DNA of 36,417 bases from assembly GCA_029210805.1 (NCBI GenBank), contig JARGGA010000003.1, positions 1 through 36,417 of the forward strand. Direction: 5' to 3'. Within the stretch, counting starts at the first letter, position 1. Each line of letters starts with the position of its first letter. The translations under genes and the position numbers were made by a program. This document shows positions 28,488-36,417 of the stretch, in pieces. This stretch comes from Candidatus Thorarchaeota archaeon. GTDB taxonomy: Archaea > Asgardarchaeota > Thorarchaeia > Thorarchaeales > Thorarchaeaceae. Under the pieces are notes generated by a model. It did no database searches. It worked only from the letters and a program-made list of their open reading frames with translations, and was not told where the DNA came from.

Positions 28488-30083
28488 ATGTCAGATTACA
28501 GGGCGTTAAAACGAATGAAGGCCATAATCGTAATCCTAGTGCTTCTATTTCTTGGAGCATTCTTCCAAGTGGAGGCTAGCACTGAAAATGATCAGCTTGA
28601 ATTGATTGATTTCTCGAGCTACTTCGGAGGCTCTGGTGATGAGTCAATGGGGGCTTCGTATGCCTTTGGAGATACTGTTGATGATTCGATGGGGAACATC
28701 ATTTTAGTTGGAGCAACTTATTCTGAAGATTTTCCAATAAAGAATGCCTATCAGGACCACCTCAATGGCAATAGAGATAGTATCATCGCAAAATTCCATC
28801 CGAATGGTTCGCTTATTTTCTCCACATATTTTGGGGGCTCTGCTCAAGAATTGATTACAGGTGTAGATGTTGATTCAGAGGATAATATCATTATAGCAGG
28901 CATAACTGGTTCTCCAGACTATCCACTGGTGAATCCACTCCAATCAACTTTCACGGGAGGCAACGAAGGGAATGCGGATTGTTTCATCACCAAGTTCTCA
29001 CAAGATGGTCAATCCCTTCTGTTTTCGACTTTCTTTGGTGGCACATGAAGCGATTGGTTATATGCTTTGGATATCGATTCCAATAACAGAATAGCTATCA
29101 CAGGTACTACTGAATCCAGCGATTTCCCATTACTAAATTCCAATCAAAGTACAAATGCTGGTTCGCTCGACGTCTTCCTCTCATTTTTTGAGGCCGATGC
29201 ACAGTCTATACTGTTTTCAACCTATCTGGGTACGACAGGAATTGACCATGGGCGAGCGATTGACTTTGATTCCCAGGGAGATATTTTACTCGCAGGGATG
29301 ATTGCAAATGGAGATCTTGCAACAGACGGGGCCTATCAAGAGGAATACGGGGGTGGGACTTCTGATGCTTTTCTAGCAAAGTATCAGACAAATGGTACTT
29401 TGGAGTACATCACTTTCTTGGGAGGTACATCTTCTGACACGGCTAATGACATGGCAGTAGACAGTAATGACAATGTCATACTCACTGGCTATACAATGTC
29501 TGATGATTTTCCGATTCTCAATGCCATTCAAGAAGAGCGGGTTGAGCGATCAGAGATGTTCATTACTAAATTCACTCCAAATAGTCAAAGTGTATCGTTC
29601 AGTTCTTATATGGGCGGCTCGTCTGCAGATTACGGTAATGCTGTCAAAGCAGACTCCCAAAATCGCATCATCGTTACGGGTCAGACTTCCTCGAATGATT
29701 TTCCGACGACATACACTCTGAACAGTACTGAGTCAAGGTATGACAATGTATTGCTTGTGGTGTTGAATCAGGATGGGACACTCCTCTTCTCAACATTATT
29801 TGGAGGAACGTATGATTATGTTGGTATCGGAGTTGCTTGGTATTCAAATGACAGTTACATAGTTGTAGGTTACACTGAATCTACCGATTTTCCAATCTAC
29901 CAAGCCTATCAAGGGACACATAGTGGAAGCAATGACATGTTCATCATGAAGATTAACCTAGAAGGCTTGATAGATCCGCGACAGGTTGAATTTACATTTG
30001 GCATCATAGAAGGCAGTATTGTGATTGGGACAATAGTAGTTGTCATATTACTAGTTCTGTTTGTCCGGAGGAGAGCAGGATAG
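28488..30083 (+). pseudogene. SBBP-type beta-propeller surface protein with C-terminal TM, interrupted by in-frame TGA (29046-29048)
   Basis: ORFs 28458-29048 and 29067-30083 share one frame; repeats F/LGG(T/S)...D.A.D...N.I..G.T.S.DFP on both sides; the TGA falls inside a repeat unit (FFGGT-TGA-SDWLYALDID). Confidence 0.78.
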
Positions 30084-30102
30084 TATTGCTGACAACATGA
30101 TG

Positions 30103-30196
30103 GTTCGTTGTGACTACGTTACACCGGAATCTGGATTGTCATTTCCACCATCATAAAAGGAATCTCGGTTCGTTGTGACTACGTTACACCGGAATA
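30103..30196. repeat. Two perfect 29-bp direct repeats separated by a 36-bp spacer (CRISPR-like minimal unit)
   Basis: ggttcgttgtgactacgttacaccggaat at 30103-30131 and 30168-30196; internal hairpin potential gtgac-tac-gttac. Confidence 0.9.
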
Positions 30197-30233
30197 CTCT
30201 TCCAGAGGTAAGAGATGAGTCATGAATTGAGTA

Positions 30234-31247
30234 TCAAGCATCACTAAACAACAGCTTAAGTATTGCCATTCTTGTCACCACACCATTATAGACTTGGTCA
30301 AAATACCTTGCTTGTGGCAACGAATCAACATCAGAATCAATCTCATCAACACGTGGGAGTGGATGAAGGATAATTGCATCTTTTCTCAATTTCTCTGCAT
30401 CTTTTTTGGTTATTTTGAACTGCCCAGCAACCTTGTCGTATTCTCTGATGTCTCCGAATCTTTCTTTTTGTATACGTGTTTGATAGATAACATCGACATC
30501 CTCGGAAACAGCCTCTTCTATACTATCGACCTGTTCAACTGAGATGCCCTTCTTCTTCATCTCATCCACGACTGCGGGTTTCATTCTGAGTGATGGTGGA
30601 GCTGCAAGTCTGATTTTGACGTTATAATGAGACAAACCCATCCCTAGGGAGTGAACCGTTCTACCGTATTTCAGGTCTCCACAGAGCGAAATGGTAAGGC
30701 CGTCTATCTTTCCTTTCATTTTCTTGATTGAATACAGGTCGAGTAATCCCTGAGTAGGATGCTCTTCGGCACCGCTTCCTGCATTAATGACTGGAACGGA
30801 GGAGAACTCTGCAGCAACCCTTGCTGATCCATCAAGTGGGTGTCGAATAACAATCAAGTCTGCATATCTTTCTACAGTGCGGATGGTGTCTGCGAGGGTT
30901 TCCCCCTTTACCCCTGCACTGGTTGACATAACATCTGAGAAACCCAAAACGCTACCGCCTAGACGATGCATTGCACTCTCAAAAGACAACCTGGTTCTTG
31001 TAGATGCTTCGAAGAACAAAACCGCCATTATCTTGTCGTGAAGGTCTGTACTGCGTTTTACGGCAACATCTTCCATCTTTGCCGCGGTATCCAAAATTAG
31101 GTCAATGTCCTCTCGAGAGAGGTCGTGTATACTTATCAGATTCTTGAATTTTCCCACACTGCTTCGCCTCGTAACAGTCTGGGATGATTGACCCCATTGA
31201 TTGCTCTTTAAGTCTTCTTGAAAGAATGCGCCTCTTCTATTTGCCAT
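30234..31247 (-). CDS. pyrB: Aspartate carbamoyltransferase catalytic subunit
   Basis: [21 protein letters not shown] carbamoyl-phosphate motif, [25 protein letters not shown] at 31247 preferred over track start 31331. Confidence 0.96.
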   Translation of the reverse strand: MANRRGAFFQEDLKSNQWGQSSQTVTRRSSVGKFKNLISIHDLSREDIDLILDTAAKMEDVAVKRSTDLHDKIMAVLFFEASTRTRLSFESAMHRLGGSVLGFSDVMSTSAGVKGETLADTIRTVERYADLIVIRHPLDGSARVAAEFSSVPVINAGSGAEEHPTQGLLDLYSIKKMKGKIDGLTISLCGDLKYGRTVHSLGMGLSHYNVKIRLAAPPSLRMKPAVVDEMKKKGISVEQVDSIEEAVSEDVDVIYQTRIQKERFGDIREYDKVAGQFKITKKDAEKLRKDAIILHPLPRVDEIDSDVDSLPQARYFDQVYNGVVTRMAILKLLFSDA

Positions 31248-31713
31248 TGATACTATGCTTTCGGTCGATATCAACCTGTCTGAAAATAAGATTTGATTGC
31301 TCAACGAGCTCCTTTGCAAGTTTGTCCTCATACCCTTCCATATAGATGACTTCAGTAATTCCTGCGTTGATTATCATCTTGGTGCAGATACTACATGGCT
31401 GCGTAGTGCAGTATATCTTTGCACCTTTCACACTAACTCCATGATATGCTGCTTGAATGATGGCATTCTGTTCTGCATGCAGTCCTCTACATAACTCATG
31501 ATGTGTTCCGGACTTCACTCCCATGCGCTGGCGCATACAGCCCCCCAGCTCTTCGCAATGGGGCAGACCTTTTGGGGCGCCGTTGTATCCGGTTGAGAGT
31601 ATCTGTGAATCCTTTACTATGACCGCACCGACATTATTCCTCAGACACGTACTTCGAGTACTTAGTAGGTCTGCAATCTCTGAGAAGTATACGTCTTTGC
31701 TTTTACGGGTCAT
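31237..31713 (-). CDS. dCMP/cytidine deaminase family protein (ComEB-like)
   Basis: [13 protein letters not shown] and [17 protein letters not shown] zinc motifs. Confidence 0.92.
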   Translation of the reverse strand: MTRKSKDVYFSEIADLLSTRSTCLRNNVGAVIVKDSQILSTGYNGAPKGLPHCEELGGCMRQRMGVKSGTHHELCRGLHAEQNAIIQAAYHGVSVKGAKIYCTTQPCSICTKMIINAGITEVIYMEGYEDKLAKELVEQSNLIFRQVDIDRKHSINGK

Positions 31714-31862
31714 ATGAAACTGTGCTCCTTTGTTAACCGATGGCTGTTTGTGTTTCTCTTATGAAGTTCTTTATAGTACACTTAAGCCCCAAGGGAAAGG
31801 TAAAAAGAGTACATTTTGAAGTCAAAATAGATTTCCCAACACAATTGGAGCGCCTCGTACCA

Positions 31863-32231
31863 ATGAGAGAGAAGAAAGGAAAACTAATCATCTGGCCTGC
31901 ATACTTGGATTCCAAACTCACACGTGGAGAAGGCAGACGGATTCCTATCAATCTTGGTGCACCTGATGTGACCGCGGACATACTGAAGCAGTCCGCAGAT
32001 ATGAGAGGTCTCGAATCTGAGATTGAGCAAGGCAAACGATACCCTCGTCAGGCAGTGGATCGAGGTGGATATCTTGTCATAGAGAATCCCGAGGGCCACA
32101 AGAAGAAACGTCTTCTCTTGATGCTGGCAAAAGGCGTACGCAAAATAGTATCAGAGCGAAAGGCTGCCAAAGCCGCTGCTGAGCTAAAGAAGACCAAGGG
32201 GAAGAAAGGCAAGAAGGGTCGCCGAAAATAG
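31863..32231 (+). CDS. srp19: Signal recognition particle 19 kDa protein
   Basis: LIIWPAYLDSKLTRGEGRRIPINLGAPDVT; Lys-rich C-terminus. ATG at 31863 fits the family; track start 31740 adds a doubtful extension. Confidence 0.92.
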   Translation: MREKKGKLIIWPAYLDSKLTRGEGRRIPINLGAPDVTADILKQSADMRGLESEIEQGKRYPRQAVDRGGYLVIENPEGHKKKRLLLMLAKGVRKIVSERKAAKAAAELKKTKGKKGKKGRRK

Positions 32232-32243
32232 AACGAGCCACTT

Positions 32244-32489
32244 GTGGAGTTGAACCTTATGAGAAGACTAGGAAAGGTACTACAGGTCACAAAACGAGGC
32301 TCCGTGATAGTTCAGACGGATAAAAGCCCTCCAATTGGCGCCAAAGTTGTTGACAAACAAGCTCAACCAATTGGCATTATTCAGGATGTTTTTGGCCCAG
32401 TCAATAATCCCTATGTTTCAATCCGTTCAAAAAATCATGAAAAATCTCTGAAGCTAATAAACCAAATTGTCTATTTGTACAAAAAGTAA
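32244..32489 (+). CDS. gar1: Gar1-like H/ACA RNP component
   Basis: LGKVLQVTKRGSVIVQTDKSPPIGAKVVDKQAQPIGIIQDVFGPVNNPYVSI. Confidence 0.88.
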   Translation: MELNLMRRLGKVLQVTKRGSVIVQTDKSPPIGAKVVDKQAQPIGIIQDVFGPVNNPYVSIRSKNHEKSLKLINQIVYLYKK

Positions 32490-32674
32490 CAAGAAAGAAA
32501 TTGCGGTAAACGTACATTATTATACATCCGTGTCGAATTGTAGCCGACAATCAGCGAAAGCGACATGTCGTTACCGTATGTTTTATACGTGGCCGCGTTA
32601 ATTGTTTGGATTGTAGCGCACTCGGAAAAGTCGCCTTTTCCGGCCTCGTTACGCTGTTGTCATGCCCAGAAGGT

Positions 32675-33022
32675 ATGTCAATGAAAAAACTATTCGACCA
32701 GATTCTCAGCGCTTTACGAGCTACAGGTGGAAAAGGCATGATCATTGACGAAATAACCTCCTTGCTCGACATTGACACACAAACCGCAGCAGATGCAATT
32801 GAAAAACTACTCAAGGAGAAACGAATCAAAATGGAAGATGCCCGATACTTACTACAGCAAGACGCGATGGGCGACGAGGCAGAAAAGGGGAAAGTAGGCG
32901 ACCTAAATGGTTGTCCTTGTTTTCAATGCCATAAGCTATTACTCTGTGGGGTCCGACAACCAGACTCGCCTACTAAGTGCAAAGAAATGCAATATTGGAT
33001 GATAGCATCCGATCAAGCGTAA
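32675..33022 (+). CDS. TFE-beta / RPC34(RPC39)-like winged-helix protein with putative Fe-S Cys cluster
   Basis: wHTH IIDEITSLLDIDTQTAADAIEKLLKEKRI, then CPCFQCHKLLLCGVRQPDSPTKCKEMQYWM, which resembles the C-terminal Cys cluster of RPC39. ATG at 32675 or 32681. Confidence 0.65.
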   Translation: MSMKKLFDQILSALRATGGKGMIIDEITSLLDIDTQTAADAIEKLLKEKRIKMEDARYLLQQDAMGDEAEKGKVGDLNGCPCFQCHKLLLCGVRQPDSPTKCKEMQYWMIASDQA

Positions 33023-33253
33023 AGAGATGCAAGAGTAAAAGGTACCCGCCTCTCACTCTACGGTTGTCCATGCTTTCCACGAGTGAGAATCACCAAGTGC
33101 AGTGAGTTTTCATCCAAGTCCGGTTAACGATTGATACTGAACAATAGTCACAATGAGGCAAGTTCCTCATCGGGGCCAATCGTGGTAGGAGGGTTGAGTT
33201 TCGTAATTGAGGGAAGCCACGTTACAGAGAGCAGGCGGAAGCGTGACCAAAGA

Positions 33254-33266
33254 GCGTGACCAAAGA
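33254..33266. repeat. Second copy of a perfect 13-bp tandem duplication (first copy 33241-33253)
   Basis: gcgtgaccaaaga x2, read directly. Confidence 0.9.
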
Positions 33267-33433
33267 GATTGTTTATCTCCGAGAGTTCCTTCAATAGTAT
33301 TGGATAGATTTCTATCGTCAATGTAGTACATGCTCATACTTTCTTTACATCTTGAGATGTAGATAAACTCCTAGAATCTATGCCAATATTCGCCCTGGGG
33401 GTTGTAGAGCAATGAGGAGATGCACCAAGATGA

Positions 33434-33644
33434 CTAAGACTCTACTGCCTTCCTCCCCTCAGATATAGCATGCTCAATATTATTTGTGAGTGTATCAAAT
33501 TCTTTTTCTAATTCATGACGTTTGTCTGAATCGGCTTCAGATTTTGTTTTTTCCGCAAGTGGTTCCAACTTCCTAAGTAGATGCTTCGCTTTTTTGAGAT
33601 GACTACTTCCCTCATTTAATTGATCTTTTTAGATATTTGAACAT
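33434..33644 (-). pseudogene. Small charged coiled-coil protein, 1-nt frameshift in an A5 run
   Basis: Deleting one A in ctaaaaagatc gives MFKYLKDQLNEGSSHLKKAKHLLRKLEPLAEKTKSEADSDKRHELEKEFDTLTNNIEHAISEGRKAVES*. Confidence 0.5.
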
Positions 33645-33677
33645 CCAAATGATTTATGAGTCAGTGCAAATACAAAC

Positions 33678-34934
33678 GTGATATTTGAGGGAGTAGAAGA
33701 ATTGAGCCGCTCTGAAAAAGATGTTGAACTCGATGATGATCTGGAACCAATAGTGATTGAAGCTAGAAAGCTTGTGACTTCTTGTGAAGATATATTGAAG
33801 AAACGTGACCTGACCGAAGAGGATTTCAAAATAGGATTTACACAAGCTCTTCACGAATCACTAAGGCAATTGGATATAGAGCATTCAGTTAAGTTTGAAA
33901 AGAATGTGTTTAAATCACTAAGAGCGGACGCTCTTTATCCGCAGCTCATGATTGAATACAAGAAGCCAGGTGTGCTTTCAGATATTCGATCAGTAGAGAA
34001 AGTAGTAGAACAAATTAGTGAATATCTCAAAGGAATCATGAAAAAAGAGCCGAATAGAAGACCTGTTGGTGTCGCAATGATGGCAGCTGGGGCATTTGCC
34101 TGTGCTACCGGAGGAGTTGTTGGCATTCCATCAATTCTATTTGGTCTTGATATGGTCACCAGCAACACACTTGGTCATTCTGTCTTGGATGTTTCCTTGA
34201 AGGGTATGCTCCTGATAGGTCTGTCCGGCGGAGGTATCATGTCGGACATGCGAGGTGGATCATCGAGAGATGTATCGTTTGTATTTGAGGAAGGATTCAG
34301 CTTCTTCCAGTTCACTGGCGACCATCTCACGAACCTCATCCTGACTCAGCTGACGTTCATGATAGTAGGAGCTGCTTTAACGGGCTTCTCTGGACTTTCG
34401 CGTTTCCTAGTCCAGCAGATAGAGAAAAATCCCGGAACGGGGGGAACTTTCGCATCCCTGACGGAATCTGGTACTGCCGGTTTGAGGGATATCATGGACC
34501 TTGCTTCCAAAGCCTCTGGTCTTCCAAATACAATGCTATTAGCAGAATATCTTCTACACAACGCACAACATCTCATCACTGGAGCTGTCTTCCTCTACAC
34601 CCTTGGTGCAATAGGTAGTGCATTTGGTGATGCCGGATTGATAGCTGAGGTATTGCTTCAAGTGGCTATTCTCGCTCAGGTTACACTGGGAGTATATTAC
34701 TCTTGGAAGTCCATGAACTACCAAGAAGAGGTTTCGAGCTACAAAGAGGTCAGTGAACAGTTCGGGGAACTTCCTGATACTGTGAACACCATCAAACTCC
34801 GACTCCAATGGAGTGCCCTAGAACAAGCATCAAGAGAATACGGTTACTTCACAAGTCGGTACAAGATGGTAGCACTAGGTTTGAGCATCGGAACAATTGC
34901 TCTGCAATATGCTACGATTGCCGGAAGCCTTTAG
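33678..34934 (+). CDS. Multi-TM protein with N-terminal PD-(D/E)XK-like domain
   Basis: N-terminal SLRADALYPQLMIEYKKPGVLSDIRSVEKVVEQISEYL resembles D...(I/V)EYK nuclease-type cores; C-terminal about 250 aa has several hydrophobic segments. GTG start. Confidence 0.6.
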   Translation: MIFEGVEELSRSEKDVELDDDLEPIVIEARKLVTSCEDILKKRDLTEEDFKIGFTQALHESLRQLDIEHSVKFEKNVFKSLRADALYPQLMIEYKKPGVLSDIRSVEKVVEQISEYLKGIMKKEPNRRPVGVAMMAAGAFACATGGVVGIPSILFGLDMVTSNTLGHSVLDVSLKGMLLIGLSGGGIMSDMRGGSSRDVSFVFEEGFSFFQFTGDHLTNLILTQLTFMIVGAALTGFSGLSRFLVQQIEKNPGTGGTFASLTESGTAGLRDIMDLASKASGLPNTMLLAEYLLHNAQHLITGAVFLYTLGAIGSAFGDAGLIAEVLLQVAILAQVTLGVYYSWKSMNYQEEVSSYKEVSEQFGELPDTVNTIKLRLQWSALEQASREYGYFTSRYKMVALGLSIGTIALQYATIAGSL

Positions 34935-34958
34935 TCAGGAGGATGGGAGGGGAGGAAC

Positions 34959-35801
34959 ATGGGAATATTTGAGCAGGTCGTTGAACTGGCATCATCGACA
35001 AACAGAAATTCGAGGATAGATAGTCTCGCGGCTCTAGCTCAATCCTGTGTGAAACACCCACCTCCGAAGCTCACTTCTTCAGAGCGTGAGTCCTTGCTAC
35101 AAAAGGCAAGAGAGTTTTTCGAGGAGCCGGACTACTTATCCAGTGAGAGCATAGTGTATATCGTCGCACAAGCCTCAGAACCAGAGGATATTCACCATAT
35201 CGAAAATCATGAGGTGTTTAGGTACGAAGGCGAACCTGAAGGATTCGCCCGTTTTGTATATCAGAATGATTTCCATAGTCATATATTGGGTCATTGGGGT
35301 GTGTTTCAGAAGGGCGAGGTAGTTCTCCTTCGGGATACCTGTACCGTTCTCTACGGCAACGGGAACCTCCGGAGGCGTGGATATATCTTTGTGACAGACA
35401 GGAGAGTCATCTTCTTGGGAGAGGTCAGAGGTCTATACTCGGAGCACTCGGACTCCACACGATTCTTGTACGATGACTGGGAACAACTCCCCTACCTTCA
35501 AAACTACGATTTTATCAATCTTGACCAGATTGTGAATATCGAATCCAAGTGGGGATGGACAAGTCGAACACTCAGTATAGACTGCAAGGTAAAGCACGTT
35601 GTTGAGAAGAGCCGTACCATATTCGGTCCATACTTCTTCAAATGGGATTTGCCAAAGACACATGACGTCCGAGAGGGACTGGTCAACATCAAGGTCGACC
35701 TTGATAGATTCCAATTCGTGAATTTTCCAAAGGATTGGAGAAAGATTCGTCAGGAACGGATTGTCGAAGTCGTGCGAGATAGAATGTCTGCTTTGCATTG
35801 A
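34959..35801 (+). CDS. Hypothetical protein with possible PH/GRAM-like domain
   Basis: GNGNLRRRGYIFVTDRRVIFLGEV... is typical of bacterial-PH/GRAM strands; starts 24 nt after the preceding stop. Confidence 0.6.
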   Translation: MGIFEQVVELASSTNRNSRIDSLAALAQSCVKHPPPKLTSSERESLLQKAREFFEEPDYLSSESIVYIVAQASEPEDIHHIENHEVFRYEGEPEGFARFVYQNDFHSHILGHWGVFQKGEVVLLRDTCTVLYGNGNLRRRGYIFVTDRRVIFLGEVRGLYSEHSDSTRFLYDDWEQLPYLQNYDFINLDQIVNIESKWGWTSRTLSIDCKVKHVVEKSRTIFGPYFFKWDLPKTHDVREGLVNIKVDLDRFQFVNFPKDWRKIRQERIVEVVRDRMSALH

Positions 35802-36322
35802 GCACGTAGGATGAGCAGCCAACTCCTTATTACCAATCCTCATGGAAGCAGCTTTTATCCATACCCCACTCTCTTCTCTGTATATCCCTTGCAATTCATC
35901 ACTTAAATTCCATTCTGACCTACACATATTTGGTGATCATAGGAATGGAAAAAGGCATGTTCATAGATGACCAAAGGACTCTGAAGAAATCTAGGAACGA
36001 ACAGGGACCGCAAGTCCCCCCACTCGTCCGACTAGGAGCTGAGATACTAGAGGAGGACGACTAGTATTCGGCTTTGGCAGTGATGGCGCCCTCCGGTTTG
36101 TCATTGGACAACCAGCGGCAACTAAGAACAAACAAGGGATAACAAAGTGCACGAACTGTCAAGCAGCAATCTAGTCATTTAATCCGTCATTTTCGAGAGT
36201 AGAAAACGTTTCAGACCAAGTTGACAGACTTTGACGATGGAGAATTTGAACTAGAATCATGCAAACAGATCGGTCCCCGACACAGTGGAACCCCGCACCC
36301 CATCTCTGGTTAACCATACTGA

Positions 36323-36417
36323 AGTAAAGGAAGTATCGAGATTGACGAAGTGAAACCAATCAATCAGCAGGTCTCTACAATCATCCACGAGGTAGCACAT
36401 GAGTACATGAAACACGG
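36323..36417 (+). CDS. Possible 5' part of a HEXXH zinc metalloprotease, truncated by window edge
   Basis: Manual translation SKGSIEIDEVKPINQQVSTIIHEVAHEYMKH; no ATG in frame, only GTG at 36350. Confidence 0.45.

Noticed and set aside
10867-30083. Selenocysteine explanation for the two in-frame TGAs
   Set aside because: Neither site is at a redox-active position and I saw no SECIS-like element; kept only as a test, not a claim.
33049-33266. RNase P or SRP RNA identity for the hairpin-rich region
   Set aside because: The conserved cores (GAGGAAAGUCC / ACAGAA for RNase P; GGAA-tetraloop helix 8 layout for SRP) are not convincingly present.
35433-35927. 164-aa minus-strand ORF opposite the PH/GRAM-like gene
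   Set aside because: Antisense overlap with a better-supported plus-strand gene.

Overview
The window reads as an archaeal genome fragment. Evidence is archaeal SRP19, Gar1, a SmAP-like Lsm protein, RHH-FtsZ, tetrahydromethanopterin C1 enzymes (FwdC, Mch, Ftr), KorB/KorC, and an intron-containing tRNA; an Asgard/Thorarchaeota-like source is my guess and not proven. Housekeeping genes are mixed with lineage-specific surface proteins (NosD-like beta-helix, two paralogous Ycf48/BNR-type propellers, an SBBP propeller) and a DUF4430/ECF-type uptake operon. Points most worth a second look: (i) a tRNA-Pro(TGG) that folds only if two 30-nt introns are removed, one of them in the T-loop; (ii) three copies of that tRNA's 3' tail bordering the next two gene blocks; (iii) a protein with a PD-(D/E)XK-like motif joined to a large membrane domain, paired with a PH/GRAM-like protein; (iv) two genes each interrupted by one in-frame TGA, plus a small coiled-coil ORF split by a 1-nt frameshift; (v) a 29-bp repeat / 36-bp spacer CRISPR-like unit with no cas genes in view; (vi) a hairpin-rich intergenic stretch that may be a structured RNA. 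All calls come from reading the sequence and ORF translations; no searches were run.
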